A DNA stretch of 64,000 nt from Umezawaea endophytica (GTDB taxonomy: Bacteria > Actinomycetota > Actinomycetes > Mycobacteriales > Pseudonocardiaceae), in NCBI RefSeq assembly GCF_025061645.1, contig NZ_JANYMP010000012.1, positions 230,602 to 294,601 on the forward strand, written 5' to 3'. Made by a program: the position numbers and the translations under genes. Positions 16,972 through 25,633 of this stretch are shown in pieces. A model generated the notes under the pieces. The model worked only from the letters and a program-made list of their open reading frames with translations, was not told the origin of the DNA and did not search any database. How positions within the stretch are numbered: the stretch's first letter is position 1; every line of letters begins with the position of its first letter.

Positions 16972-17574
16972 ATGGACGCGTTCACCACCCACACGGGCAT
17001 CGGCGTGCCGCTGCGCAGGTCCAACGTGGACACCGACCAGATCATCCCGGCCGTCTACCTGAAGCGCGTCACCCGCACGGGCTTCGAGGACGGCTTGTTC
17101 GCCGCCTGGCGCAACGACGAGCACTTCATCCTCAACCAGGAGCCCTTCACGTCCGGCTCCGTCCTGGTCGCCGGCCCCGACTTCGGCACCGGGTCCTCCC
17201 GCGAACACGCCGTCTGGGCGCTCATGGACTACGGCTTCCGGGTCGTGATCTCCTCCCGCTTCGCCGACATCTTCCGCGGGAACTCCGGCAAGCAGGGCCT
17301 CGTGGCCGCCGAGGTCGAGCAGTCGGACGTCGAACTGCTCTGGAAGCTGCTCGAAACCGAGCCGGGCACCGAGGTGACCGTCGACCTGGCGGAGAAGACG
17401 GTCCGCGCAAAGGACTTCACGGCGGCCTTCCGGATCGACGACTACACCCGCTGGCGGCTGCTCGAAGGATTGGACGACATCGCCCTGACCTTGCGCCACG
17501 CCGATCTGATCGACGACTTCGAGTCCCGCCGCCAAGGTTGGCTGCCCACCACGGATCCCCTTCCGACGAGCTGA
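16972..17574 (+). CDS. leuD: 3-isopropylmalate dehydratase small subunit
   Basis: The 200-residue swivel subunit pairs with LeuC to form isopropylmalate isomerase. Landmarks are [19 protein letters not shown], the [14 protein letters not shown] segment, and [19 protein letters not shown], which contributes substrate contacts. It lies 17 bp after leuC in the same operon and ends just before a terminator. The C-terminal tail (about 25 residues, [18 protein letters not shown]) is typical of actinobacterial LeuD. Confidence 0.97.
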   Translation: MDAFTTHTGIGVPLRRSNVDTDQIIPAVYLKRVTRTGFEDGLFAAWRNDEHFILNQEPFTSGSVLVAGPDFGTGSSREHAVWALMDYGFRVVISSRFADIFRGNSGKQGLVAAEVEQSDVELLWKLLETEPGTEVTVDLAEKTVRAKDFTAAFRIDDYTRWRLLEGLDDIALTLRHADLIDDFESRRQGWLPTTDPLPTS

Positions 17575-17579
17575 GAGCG

Positions 17580-17618
17580 GGCCTCGGATTCCTCTCTGAC
17601 GAGGGAGGATCCGAGGCC
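17580..17618 (+). terminator. Terminator after leuCD
   Basis: GGCCTCGGAT (17580-17589) pairs with ATCCGAGGCC (17609-17618), and inner bases can extend the stem. Confidence 0.7.
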
Positions 17619-17679
17619 TCCCAGCCCCTCCCAAAGTGCCCCAGGAGGGGGTTTCTGTCCCTCGACAGAGCGCAATTGC

Positions 17680-17707
17680 CCACGCCACAACGAAAAATAT
17701 GGCGTGG
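17680..17707. promoter_or_regulatory. Inverted repeat upstream of hupB
   Basis: CCACGCCA and TGGCGTGG are perfectly complementary across a 12-base A/T-rich spacer (AACGAAAAATA core). The A/T-rich centre is unusual here and may be an operator or upstream-activating element. Confidence 0.35.
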
Positions 17708-17710
17708 CGA

Positions 17711-17740
17711 TTGGTATTTCCCTTCATATGGGCTTACCGT
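17711..17740 (+). promoter_or_regulatory. Candidate hupB promoter
   Basis: TTGGTA (17711-17716) and TACCGT (17735-17740) are 18 bp apart, about 50 bp before the GTG start. Confidence 0.4.
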
Positions 17741-17792
17741 GGCCATCAGTCGGCCCGACTAAGGGCCGTAAGCGTCCTGGGAGGGACTGACG

Positions 17793-18509
17793 GTGAACAA
17801 GGCCCAGCTCATCGAGGCGCTGTCCGAGCGTCTTGGCGACAAGAAGAACGCCGCCGCTGCTGTCGACGGGCTCGTCGACGTGATCGTTCGCAGCGTCCAC
17901 AAGGGCGAGAAGGTGAACATCACCGGGTTCGGCGTGTTCGAGAAGCGCGCCCGCGCGGCGCGCACCGCTCGCAACCCGCGCACCGGCGAGACCGTCAAGG
18001 TCAAGAAGACCAACGTGCCCGCTTTCCGCGCCGGCTCGACGTTCAAGGACGTCGTGAGCGGTGCCAAGAAGCTGCCGCGTGTTGCCGCTGCCGCAAAGGC
18101 TCCGGCCGCTGCCGCGACGACGACGCGTGCGGCCGCTGCCGCGAAGCCCGCGACCGCCACCAAGGCGCCGGCGACCCGCAGCACCACGGCACGGACGACC
18201 ACGACCCGCACGGCACGTGCGACGACCGCCCGCACGGCCGCCGCGGCGACCAAGGCCCCGGCGACCCGCAAGACCGCCACGGCAGCGGCGAAGCCCGCCG
18301 CCGTGAAGGCTCCTGCGGCCGCCAAGGCCCCCGCCAAGACGGCTGCCGCGAAGGCACCCGCCAAGACCGCAGCGGCGAAGCCCGCCGCCGCGGCCAAGAA
18401 GGCCCCCGCCGCCAAGACGACGGCAGCAGCGGCCAAGGCCCCCGCCGCCACCAAGGCAGCGGCGAAGCCCGCCGCCGCCAAGAAGGCACCGGCGGCCAAG
18501 AAGAAGTAG
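17793..18509 (+). CDS. hupB: HU-family nucleoid protein with histone-like C-terminal tail
   Basis: A DNA-compacting nucleoid protein of 238 residues. Residues 1-92 form the HU fold ([53 protein letters not shown]). The remaining ~145 residues are a Lys/Ala/Pro/Thr tail made of repeated [12 protein letters not shown] and TTART blocks, resembling eukaryotic histone H1. This HupB form is specific to actinobacteria. GTG 17793 follows GGGAGGG. It keeps the conserved position beside leuD. The repetitive tail is prone to length change between strains. Confidence 0.95.
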   Translation: MNKAQLIEALSERLGDKKNAAAAVDGLVDVIVRSVHKGEKVNITGFGVFEKRARAARTARNPRTGETVKVKKTNVPAFRAGSTFKDVVSGAKKLPRVAAAAKAPAAAATTTRAAAAAKPATATKAPATRSTTARTTTTRTARATTARTAAAATKAPATRKTATAAAKPAAVKAPAAAKAPAKTAAAKAPAKTAAAKPAAAAKKAPAAKTTAAAAKAPAATKAAAKPAAAKKAPAAKKK

Positions 18510-18540
18510 CACCACCTCCCCCCAGGGGGAGCAGCACCAA

Positions 18541-18579
18541 CGCCCAGGGCCCGATGCGGACGCGCATCGGGCCCTGGCG
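18541..18579 (+). terminator. Terminator after hupB
   Basis: A 17-bp stem with one bulged base (18541-18558 with 18563-18579) is followed by TTTGCCTTTTCC. Confidence 0.85.
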
Positions 18580-18606
18580 TTTGCCTTTTCCGCCTCCAAG
18601 AGCACG

Positions 18607-18819
18607 TCAAACGTGTTTTGGAGGTATGTCGGGGAACCTGGGGACCGCGTCCACAACCGTGAACCGCTCCTCCTTGCGAGCGTTGAAGACGACGACATTC
18701 CACCGCCCGGCAGGCGATGCGCGAGCCGCCCCGGACGCCACGGCGTAATCCGGCCGTGATGGGTCGATGCCCCACCGAACGCTTTGCGCCCAGCCGTAGT
18801 TCTGCGGTGCCACGACCAT
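18607..18819 (-). CDS. Possible small conserved protein or gene remnant
   Basis: A 70-codon minus-strand frame from ATG 18819 encodes a plausible globular sequence (MVVAPQNYGWAQSVRWG, RWNVVVFNARKEERFTVV, stop after PDIPPKHV) with normal amino-acid composition. No family was recognised. A clear ribosome site is missing, and the frame stays open upstream into the methyltransferase, where it looks like a shadow. It faces the hupB terminator. It could be the 3' remnant of a larger gene displaced by the methyltransferase. Confidence 0.35.
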   Translation of the reverse strand: MVVAPQNYGWAQSVRWGIDPSRPDYAVASGAARASPAGRWNVVVFNARKEERFTVVDAVPRFPDIPPKHV

Positions 18820-18856
18820 TCCGCGGAACCCAGCGGGAACCCCGCACGGCAATTCC

Positions 18857-19654
18857 GTGGACGCCGACCGCCCGACACCCGAGTCTGGTCGCGTGGAACT
18901 CGACGTGAAGCAGAACCGGAAGGCGTGGGAAGCGGCCTCGCAGAAGCACGTGCGCGAGTACGACGAACTACTGGCACAGGCCCGCGACGAGACTTCCCTG
19001 TTCCCACGAGAACAGGAACTACTACGTCCGCTGCTGCGACCAGGCCCAGTCGTGGTCCACCCGCAGAGCGGCCACGGCCTGGACGACATCGCCCTGGTAG
19101 CAGCAGGCGCGACCAGGGTCGTCGGCGTCGACTTCAGCCCCACCGCCGTTGCCTCGGCCCGGAGGAGAGCCGTTGACCTTGGTGTTCCTTGTCACTACGT
19201 GGTGGGGCAGATGCCAGGAGCGCCCTTGGCGAACGCGTGCGCGGACGTGGTCTACACCGGCAAGGGCGCGCTGATCTGGATGCCGGACCTGGACGCGTGG
19301 GCCACGGACGTGGCACGGCTGCTGCGACCAGGGGGATGGCTGTTCTTGTACGAGTCGCACCCGGCGGTACCACTGTGGACGTGGGACGAGGACGAGCCGC
19401 GGATTCGAGGGGATCGGGGGTACTTCGAGCGGGGGTTCGTGAACGACACTTTCCCAGGGCACGGGGCGGTGGAGGCGCAGGCGACGCTGGGGGAGGTCGT
19501 CACGGCCGTTGTACGGGCCGGGATGGAGGTCCGGGTGCTGGAGGAGTACGCGGAGCCGTTCTGGAGAGCTGGGGGCGTGGACGCGGCCGCTTGGCGCGGG
19601 TCACTGCCGAACTCGTTCGCGTTGATGGCCCGGAAGGTGGATGTGGGTGGGTGA
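18857..19654 (+). CDS. Class I SAM-dependent methyltransferase
   Basis: A 265-residue Rossmann methyltransferase. Motif I appears as VVVHPQSGHGLDDIALVAAGA with VVGVDFSPTAV as the SAM-ribose acidic strand; motif IV is DVVYTGKGALIWMPDL and post-motif is RLLRPGGWLFLYESHP. Motif I lacks the usual GxGxG (it reads HPQSGHGLDD), as in a subset of actinobacterial homologues. Substrate unknown. The start is uncertain: GTG 18857, 18893 and 18905 are in frame and none has a good ribosome site; the domain begins near the last. The gene stands alone, uses relatively many A-ending codons, and abuts the repeat island, so recent acquisition is possible. Confidence 0.8.
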   Translation: MDADRPTPESGRVELDVKQNRKAWEAASQKHVREYDELLAQARDETSLFPREQELLRPLLRPGPVVVHPQSGHGLDDIALVAAGATRVVGVDFSPTAVASARRRAVDLGVPCHYVVGQMPGAPLANACADVVYTGKGALIWMPDLDAWATDVARLLRPGGWLFLYESHPAVPLWTWDEDEPRIRGDRGYFERGFVNDTFPGHGAVEAQATLGEVVTAVVRAGMEVRVLEEYAEPFWRAGGVDAAAWRGSLPNSFALMARKVDVGG

Positions 19655-19900
19655 GGGAGAGGGGAAGGGGAGAGGGATGGGTCGGTTGGGTGGGTGAGGG
19701 GAGGGGCTGGTCGGTTGGTGGGTGGGTGAGGGTCGGTTGGGTGGGTGGGGAGAGAGGTGGCTGGGTTGGGTGGGGTTGGTTGAGTGGGTGGGGTTGGGTG
19801 GGCAGCGGGTTGGGTGGGTGAGGTTTGGAAGTCGGGTTGGTGGATCGGTCGGTTCGTGGGGATTGTTGGGGTGGGGCTGGGCTGGGGCGCCTCGACTTCG
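19655..19900. repeat. G-rich tandem repeats after the methyltransferase
   Basis: Units close to GGTCGGTTGGGTGGGTGAGGG recur near 19682, 19712 and 19731, followed by GGTTGGGTGGG runs. The skew matches the block at 6892-7262. No gene is supported. Confidence 0.65.
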
Positions 19901-19923
19901 TCGTCGGCTGGGGGTCCCCCACC

Positions 19924-20032
19924 GCCACCCCGCTCGCGCGATTGTCTCTAGCTTTGTCCCTGTTTTGTCAAGGCGGGAAAGATGCCTTGACAAAACAGGG
20001 ACAAAGCTGAGGGCGCTTCGGATCGGGGCGGC
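19924..20032 (+). repeat. Element B, copy 1 (109-bp cruciform element)
   Basis: A perfect 25-bp stem (19950-19974 with 19984-20008) encloses the loop GGGAAAGAT. Outer arms GCCACCCCG (from 19924) and CGGGGCGGC (to 20032) also pair, with one mismatch. The loop, the inner TTGTCAAGGC/GCCTTGACAA stem and the flanks ATTGTCTCTA and GAGGGCGCTT match copy 2 at 44052-44158 (inverted). The mid-stem sequence between them is different in the two copies yet perfectly paired in each. Confidence 0.85.
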
Positions 20033-20196
20033 GGCGGGGGAGTGCGGTGGGTTGGTTGCGTGCTTCCGCGCGGGTGTCGTTGTTGGGCCAGGCGAGAGGA
20101 TGGGGAAGCGGTTGGGATGGAGGTGGCCAAGCGCTGATGCTGTGGGCAGGCAGGCAGGCAGGGGCTGTGCCAGGCCAGGGAACGCCACCGCCGTGC
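20033..20196. other. Spacer between element B and the tandem array
   Basis: About 160 bases of GC-rich sequence with short direct duplications (GGCAGGCAGGCAGG near 20147). No gene, promoter or known RNA was recognised. Confidence 0.4.
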
Positions 20197-20331
20197 AGAG
20201 CTGTCGTGCCCAGCCGTCGTACCCAGCCGTCGTACCGGGCTGCCGTACTCAGCCGTCGTACTGGGCTGTCATGCCCAGCCGCGTCCTACTGGGCTGTCGT
20301 ACTCGACGACTGCCGTACTTAGCCGCAATAC
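20197..20331. repeat. 13-bp tandem array with alternating complementary units
   Basis: About ten units, mostly 13 bases, end in GTAC or ATGC. Units of type CCAGCCGTCGTAC (for example 20223-20235 and 20249-20261) alternate with TGGGCTGTCGTAC types (20236-20248, 20262-20274, 20290-20302). CAGCC in one type is the reverse complement of GGCTG in the other, so neighbouring units can form small hairpins. Not a CRISPR: units are too short and lack unique spacers. Confidence 0.7.
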
Positions 20332-20426
20332 CTGGACGTTGTGCCTGATACGAGCCACGACCGCCCAACCCTCACGACGCTCCCTGCGACCAACCACCTG
20401 CGCAACCGCCACCCCACCTACGCAAC

Positions 20427-20544
20427 GTGGTCGATTTTACTTGGGGGATTTGCCCCTTAAACTTGCGTCGGACGGCAGCTTCACCTCTGCCCTTTATTGT
20501 CCGACGAAGGGGCAAATCTAGGGGCCCCAAGTCAAATCGACCAC
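20427..20544 (+). repeat. Element A, copy 2
   Basis: The palindromic element starts GTGGTCGATTT and ends AAATCGACCAC. Internal sequence is nearly identical to copy 3 apart from one indel and two paired substitutions, and close to copy 1. The stem of ATTTGCCCCTT with AAGGGGCAAAT and the GTCGGACG/CGTCCGAC stem are intact. Confidence 0.85.
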
Positions 20545-20604
20545 CCACCGCATGCTCTGACCCCGCACCGTCCGCCAACCCAAGACCGGCCCCAAAAACC
20601 CAGG

Positions 20605-21546
20605 TCAAGGCCGAGGCGCGGGCAACGCACTGGGCAAGTAGTGCGCGGACACCAACCGCGGCCACCCCACCACCGAGTCCGAAGTGGACCACCCCTCCCG
20701 AGGCCGGGTGAAGGCGAGCACCCAGACGCTCCCCTTCTTGCACGGCACGTCCCCCACCCTCAACCCCCCGATGTCCGCCAACTTCGTCACCAGATCGGGG
20801 ATCACCCCACCCTGGGAAGACACCACCGGCACACCCTCATCCCCGGTGATCTCCAAGAACCGCACCAACCCCGCGTCCGGGTCCGGCCAGTAGCCCTCCT
20901 CGGACAACCGGACCTCCCGCCGAACCGAAGTCCGCAGGTCATCCGCCACACCCTGCACCGTCTGCACGCACCGGACCCGAGGCGCCGCGTACACCCGCCC
21001 TGGCGCGAACAACGGCAACAACGACCGCACGGCCTCAGCCTGTCGCCACCCGGCCGAGCTCAACGGGCGGAGGTCGTCATCGCCCGGCCAGTTCTCCCGC
21101 TTCCCAGCTTTCGCGTGCCGCACCAGCAGCACCGTCTTCAGATCGGCGGGCACCAGCGCGAACGCGCCCAGCACGTCCCGGTCCAACGAGCGCGTCACCA
21201 GCGCCGCCGCCTCCGGCACGGGCAGCCAGCGCAGTTCGTCCGACTCGGAGTTGGGCACGAACGATCCCCACAGGGCTCGCGCGCTGAAGTAGTCCACGAC
21301 CTTGGGCCTGCCGAAGGCCTTGTAGTGCACCTGGGACACGTGCCTGCCGAGGGCGGCGTGGTAGCCGGTCTCCTCGTAGACCTCGCGCACGGCGGCGGCG
21401 GGCACGGTCTCGCCCGCGTCCAGCTTGCCCTTGGGGAGTGACCAGTCGTCGTAGCGCGGCCGGTGGACGACCGCGACCTCGACGGTCCCGTCGTCGTCGC
21501 GCCACAGCACCGCACCGGCCGCCCGAATGGTGTCGGTCGACAACAC
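20605..21546 (-). CDS. mutT1: MutT1-type Nudix hydrolase with C-terminal histidine phosphatase domain
   Basis: A two-domain sanitation enzyme of 313 residues. The N-terminal Nudix box is GKLDAGETVPAAAVREVYEE followed by TGY. The C-terminal half begins VLLVRHAKAG, the RHG motif of histidine phosphatases. The mycobacterial homologue hydrolyses 8-oxo-(d)GTP and diadenosine polyphosphates and likewise lies next to ppk and hupB. GTG 21546 follows AAGGAGA on the minus strand; TTG 21543 is an alternative. The upstream extension to 21648 lies within ppk. Only 8 bp separate it from the ppk stop, so it is the last gene of the cofC - ppk operon. Confidence 0.9.
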   Translation of the reverse strand: MLSTDTIRAAGAVLWRDDDGTVEVAVVHRPRYDDWSLPKGKLDAGETVPAAAVREVYEETGYHAALGRHVSQVHYKAFGRPKVVDYFSARALWGSFVPNSESDELRWLPVPEAAALVTRSLDRDVLGAFALVPADLKTVLLVRHAKAGKRENWPGDDDLRPLSSAGWRQAEAVRSLLPLFAPGRVYAAPRVRCVQTVQGVADDLRTSVRREVRLSEEGYWPDPDAGLVRFLEITGDEGVPVVSSQGGVIPDLVTKLADIGGLRVGDVPCKKGSVWVLAFTRPREGWSTSDSVVGWPRLVSAHYLPSALPAPRP

Positions 21547-21554
21547 GCGTCTCC

Positions 21555-23834
21555 TTAGGAAGTGCTCACGCCCTGCGCACGGTGTCGGCGCAGCATCTCG
21601 GTCTGGTGGTCGCGCACCACCGTGCCGTCGGAGGGGGACGCGTCCCACTCGCCGTCCGACCGCAGCACCCAGCAGCGGGTGGCGGGTTCCAGCGCCGATT
21701 CGAACATGTAGTCGAGCTGGGCGGTCAGCTTCGGGCCGGTGACGCGCAACTGCACCTCGACCCTGCGGTCCAGGTTGCGGTGCATCATGTCAGCGCTGCC
21801 GATCCAGTGCTCGTCCGCCCCGATGAAGTGGAACACCCGCGAGTGCTCCAGGAAGCGGCCGAGGATCGAGCGGACGTGGATGTTCTCGCTCAGGCCGCGG
21901 ATGCCCGGCTTGAGCGCGCACACGCCGCGCACCACGATGTCCACCCGCACACCGGCCTGCGACGCGCGGTAGAGGGCGTCGATGACCTCCTCGTCCACGA
22001 GCGAGTTCACCTTGATCCGCACACCGGCCGGGTGGCCCGCGCGGGCGAGGTCGATCTCGTCCTGGATGCGTTCCACGATCCCGCGCCGCACGCCGTAGGG
22101 CGCGACCAGGATGCTGCGGTAGTTGTCCTGCCTGGCGTACCCGGTCAGGACGTTGAACAGGTCGGTGAGGTCCGCGCCGACCGACGGCTCGGCGGTCAGG
22201 ATGCCGACGTCCTCGTACAGCCGCGCGGTCTTCGGGTTGTAGTTGCCCGTGCCGATGTGGCAGTACCGGCGGATCGTGGACCCCTCCTGCCGCACGACCA
22301 GCGACGTCTTGCAGTGCGTCTTCAGGCCGACGAGCCCGTACACGACGTGCACGCCCGCCTTCTCCAGTTGCCGCGCCCACTTGATGTTCGCCTGCTCGTC
22401 GAACCGCGCCTTGATCTCCACCAGCGCCACGACCTGCTTGCCCGCCTCGGCCGCGTCGATCAGCGCGTCCACGATCGGCGAGTCGCCCGACGTCCGGTAC
22501 AGGGTCTGCTTGATCGCCAGCACGTGCGGGTCGGCCGCCGCCTGCTCGATGAACCGCTGCACGCTCGTGGAGAACGAGTCGTACGGGTGGTGCACCATCA
22601 CGTCGCCCTCGCGCAGCGTCGCGAACACGCTCTTCGGCGTCTCGCGCTCACCGAACGCGGGGTGCGTCGCGGGCACGAACGGCGGGTCCTTCAACCCCTT
22701 GCGGTCCAGGCTGTAGAGCTGGAAGAGGCACGAGAGGTCGAGCAGACCCGGCACCTGCACGACGTCGTCCGGGTCCACCTCCATCTCGCGCAGCAGCAGT
22801 TCCAGCATGTGCTCGGTCATGTCGTCCGCGACTTCCAGCCGCACGGGCGGGCCGAACCGGCGGCGCGCCAGCTCGCGCTCCAACGCCTGGAGCAGGTCCT
22901 CGTCGCGGTCCTCCTCCACGTCGAGGTCTGCGTTGCGGGTGACCCGGAACGCGTGGCACTCGATGACCTCCATGCCCGCGAACAGCTCGCCGAGGTGCGC
23001 GGCGATGAGCTGCTCCAGCGGCAGGAACGTCGCCGAACTGCTGGCGCGGTCCGCTTCCACGCGCACCAGCCGCGGCACGTTGTCCGGCACCTTCACGCGG
23101 GCGAACCGCTCGGTGCCGCCCTCCGGGTCCCGCACCGTCACGGCGAGGTTCAGCGACAGCCCCGAGATGTACGGGAACGGGTGCGCCGGGTCGACGGCGA
23201 GCGGTGTCAGCACCGGGAACACCTGGTCGCTGAAGTAGTTCGACAGCCGCAGCCGGTCGAAGTCCGTCAGCTCCCCCCACGTCACCAGGCTGATCCCGTT
23301 GCGGTCCAGGCCGGGCCCGACGTGGTCGAGGAACGCCCGCGCGTGCTGCTCGACGAGCTCCTGCGTGCGCTTGAAGATGTTCGCGAGCTGCTCGCGGGGT
23401 GTGAGGCCGTCCGCGCTGCGCACCGACAGGCCGGTCTCGTCGCGGCGCTTCAGCCCCGCGACCCTGACCATGTAGAACTCGTCGAGGTTCGACGCGAAGA
23501 TCGCCAGGAACTTCGCCCGTTCGAGGAGCGGCTGCGACGAGTCCTCGGCCAGCGCGAGCACCCGCGCGTTGAAGTCCAACCAGGACAGTTCGCGGTTGAA
23601 GTAGCGGTCGTCCGGCAGGTCCGCCGTCGGCGGCGAGTCGGACGTGACGGCGGGCGGTGACGACGGGACCGATCGGGCACCGGTCGTGACAGCGGGTGGT
23701 GACTCGACGACCGGGTCGGGCGTCCGCGCTCGGCGGGTCGCCGGTCGGGGCTTGCGCCGAGGGGTGCTCGCGGACGTGCTCGTCCGGATCCTTCGCTTCG
23801 GCGTGGCCTTGTCGTCGCTGTCGTCCGTGGTCAC
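21555..23834 (-). CDS. ppk: Polyphosphate kinase 1
   Basis: Reversibly polymerises the ATP gamma-phosphate into polyphosphate. The 759-residue protein has the PPK1 N-domain ([20 protein letters not shown]), middle domain, and C-domains with the catalytic His segments [11 protein letters not shown] and [19 protein letters not shown], plus [12 protein letters not shown] and the terminal [17 protein letters not shown]. The first ~75 residues are a basic, Ser/Pro/Arg-rich extension not seen in most PPK1 and probably disordered. Start is GTG 23834. It lies in an operon with cofC, a cold-shock-like gene and mutT1. Confidence 0.97.
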   Translation of the reverse strand: MTTDDSDDKATPKRRIRTSTSASTPRRKPRPATRRARTPDPVVESPPAVTTGARSVPSSPPAVTSDSPPTADLPDDRYFNRELSWLDFNARVLALAEDSSQPLLERAKFLAIFASNLDEFYMVRVAGLKRRDETGLSVRSADGLTPREQLANIFKRTQELVEQHARAFLDHVGPGLDRNGISLVTWGELTDFDRLRLSNYFSDQVFPVLTPLAVDPAHPFPYISGLSLNLAVTVRDPEGGTERFARVKVPDNVPRLVRVEADRASSSATFLPLEQLIAAHLGELFAGMEVIECHAFRVTRNADLDVEEDRDEDLLQALERELARRRFGPPVRLEVADDMTEHMLELLLREMEVDPDDVVQVPGLLDLSCLFQLYSLDRKGLKDPPFVPATHPAFGERETPKSVFATLREGDVMVHHPYDSFSTSVQRFIEQAAADPHVLAIKQTLYRTSGDSPIVDALIDAAEAGKQVVALVEIKARFDEQANIKWARQLEKAGVHVVYGLVGLKTHCKTSLVVRQEGSTIRRYCHIGTGNYNPKTARLYEDVGILTAEPSVGADLTDLFNVLTGYARQDNYRSILVAPYGVRRGIVERIQDEIDLARAGHPAGVRIKVNSLVDEEVIDALYRASQAGVRVDIVVRGVCALKPGIRGLSENIHVRSILGRFLEHSRVFHFIGADEHWIGSADMMHRNLDRRVEVQLRVTGPKLTAQLDYMFESALEPATRCWVLRSDGEWDASPSDGTVVRDHQTEMLRRHRAQGVSTS

Positions 23835-23919
23835 ACCTGCATTGTGCCGTGCGAATCGCCGAAACGCCTCGATCGTGGACGACTACCGGGTGAACTCCCC
23901 GTCACACGACTGGATCGAA

Positions 23920-24114
23920 TTAGACCGGGCGGAGCACACCCGTCACCGAACCGTCGTCGTCGCGACGCAGAGTGACGCGCTGGCCGGGTCGCAGCGACCG
24001 CCAGCCGCCCTCCGCGACAGCCCCCGCCGACACGTCCACGAGCAGTCCGTCGTCGCGCAGCACGGTCGCCGAGCCGTCGGCGTGGAAGGCGCTCACCGTC
24101 GCCTGCTCGATCAT
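23920..24114 (-). CDS. Small cold-shock-domain-like protein lacking RNA-binding motifs
   Basis: A 64-residue protein (MIEQATVSAFHADGSATVLR...). Spacing and residues such as TVSAF, DDGLLVDVS, GWRSLRPGQRVT and GSVTGVLRP line up with the cold-shock domain (TVKWF, DDG..VFVH, G+RSL.EGQ+V). The RNP1 KGFGFI and RNP2 VFVHF segments are replaced (DGSATV and LLVDVS), so aromatic nucleic-acid contacts are absent. It may be a repurposed OB-fold protein. ATG 24114 is used here; a GTG three codons earlier (24123) follows GGGGG and is possible. It lies between cofC and ppk in one operon. Confidence 0.68.
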   Translation of the reverse strand: MIEQATVSAFHADGSATVLRDDGLLVDVSAGAVAEGGWRSLRPGQRVTLRRDDDGSVTGVLRPV

Positions 24115-24200
24115 GGCGCTCACGCTAGTGCCCCCGGCGCCGCGCCGTGGTCGGACAGGTTCCCGGCGCGGCGCGTCCGGGGTGGACCCGGCGCGGGGCT

Positions 24201-24827
24201 TCAGCCGCACACCGGGAGCAGGGCGGCGGTCCGGGACCCCAGCCCCAGCACCGCCGCCAGCCCGAGGTCCTCCGCCGTGTCCACGTCGGTGCGCAGCGAC
24301 GGCCACGGGCCGAGCAGCGCCACCGCGCCGGACGCGGCGTGCGCGTCCGCCGAACCGACGCCGAAGCGCGGGTCGAGTTCGCCGCCGGGAGCGGACAGCA
24401 GCAGCGTCGTGCCGGTGCCCTGCCGGTCCGGGCAGTACGCGCGGCCCGCCGCGGCGTCGATCGCGGCGGCCAGCTCGTTCGCGCGCAACGCGGGCAGGTC
24501 CGCCTGGAGCGCGCCCACCACCGACCTCGGGTCACGGGCGCGCAGCAGGGCGGCGCCGTGGCGCAGCGCGGGGTTCAGGCCCTCCGGGCCGGGCGCGGAC
24601 TCGACGCCCAGCGCGGTCAGCTCGGCGACCACCGCCGGGTCGGACGTGACGGCCAGCACGTGCCGGACGACCCCTGCCGCGGCGGTGACGGTGTCCAGCG
24701 CGAGCGCCAGCGCCAGCGCGGCGTGCGCGTCCGGGTCGCCCGCGCCGCGGTCGGCCGCGCCCAGCAGCCTGGTCTTGGCCCGGTCGAGCGTCTTGACTGG
24801 TACCACGAGGTCCACTTGGCGGCGCAC
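24201..24827 (-). CDS. cofC: Guanylyltransferase of coenzyme F420 synthesis (CofC/FbiD)
   Basis: Transfers GMP to phosphoenolpyruvate or 2-phospholactate to make the F420 side-chain donor. The protein shows VVPVKTLDRAKTRLL (nucleotide-binding start), ALQADLPALRANEL (metal Asp), GTGTTLLLSAP, FGVGSADAHAASGA and RTDVDTAEDLGLAA. GTG 24827 gives 208 residues and a normal-length N-terminus; the frame extends to GTG 24869 without family sequence. It is the first gene of the leftward operon with ppk and mutT1, a position shared with mycobacteria. Presence implies F420-dependent metabolism. Confidence 0.9.
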   Translation of the reverse strand: MRRQVDLVVPVKTLDRAKTRLLGAADRGAGDPDAHAALALALALDTVTAAAGVVRHVLAVTSDPAVVAELTALGVESAPGPEGLNPALRHGAALLRARDPRSVVGALQADLPALRANELAAAIDAAAGRAYCPDRQGTGTTLLLSAPGGELDPRFGVGSADAHAASGAVALLGPWPSLRTDVDTAEDLGLAAVLGLGSRTAALLPVCG

Positions 24828-24915
24828 CTCGCCATACTCCCCGATGTCGGCTGGACCTGGCCGGGGCACCCGAGGAAGACTCCAGGTCCGCGGTGGACGA
24901 GTCGAGGGAGAACAC

Positions 24916-25632
24916 GTGGTCAGGGAGAAGGGCGGCTTCTGGGTCGGGGTCGCCGCGGCGATCGTCTACCCGATGTCCGCGGCGCTCGGCAGGAGGCGCA
25001 CGGTGCACGGGGAGCGCCTGCCCCGCAGCGGCGGCACGCTCCTGGTGATGAACCACGTCTCCCACCTCGACCCCTGCTACGACGCGGTGTTCGTGCACAG
25101 CCACGGCCGGGTGCCCCACCTGCTCGGCAAGCACAGCCTGTGGAACGTGCCGATCATGGGCTCGATCCTGCGGGGCGCCAAGCAGATCCCGGTCTACCGC
25201 GGCACCACCGACGCCCAGCAGAGCCTGCGCGCGGCGCACGAGGCGCTGGCGGGCGGCCAGCTCGTGCTGATCTACCCGGAGGGGACGATCACCCGCGACC
25301 CGGACGGTTGGCCGATGACGTCGCGGACCGGCGTCGCCCGGCTCGCGCTCCAGCACGAGGGCCCGGTGATCCCGGCCGCCCGCTGGGGCACCAGGGAGAT
25401 CTACGACGGCTACTCCAAGAAGTTCCGGCCGTTGCCGCGCAAGACCGTGGTGACCCTCGTCGGGGAACCGGTCGACCTGTCCGCGTACCGGGACCAGCCG
25501 CAAACGCTCGCGCTGCTGCGCGAGGTGACGGACCTGCTGATGGGCGAGGTGAAGGACCTCCTCGCCGACATCCGCGGGGAGCAGGCTCCGGAGGGCTTCC
25601 ACGACTCCGCGAAGAACCGGGACGAGAACTGA
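24916..25632 (+). CDS. plsC: 1-acyl-sn-glycerol-3-phosphate acyltransferase
   Basis: Acylates lysophosphatidic acid in phospholipid synthesis at the membrane. The 238-residue product has the catalytic NHVSHLDP (HX4D), the acyl-acceptor block [10 protein letters not shown], and FPEGT-type [17 protein letters not shown] 24916 follows GAGGGAG (24904-24910). It precedes gpsA by one base, matching the biochemical order: GpsA makes the glycerol phosphate backbone used by the acyltransferases. It is divergent from cofC. Confidence 0.9.
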   Translation: MVREKGGFWVGVAAAIVYPMSAALGRRRTVHGERLPRSGGTLLVMNHVSHLDPCYDAVFVHSHGRVPHLLGKHSLWNVPIMGSILRGAKQIPVYRGTTDAQQSLRAAHEALAGGQLVLIYPEGTITRDPDGWPMTSRTGVARLALQHEGPVIPAARWGTREIYDGYSKKFRPLPRKTVVTLVGEPVDLSAYRDQPQTLALLREVTDLLMGEVKDLLADIRGEQAPEGFHDSAKNRDEN

Positions 25633-25633
25633 C

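Noticed and set aside
20197..20331. Possible CRISPR array
   Set aside because: Units are about 13 bp and contiguous, with no spacers and no cas genes.
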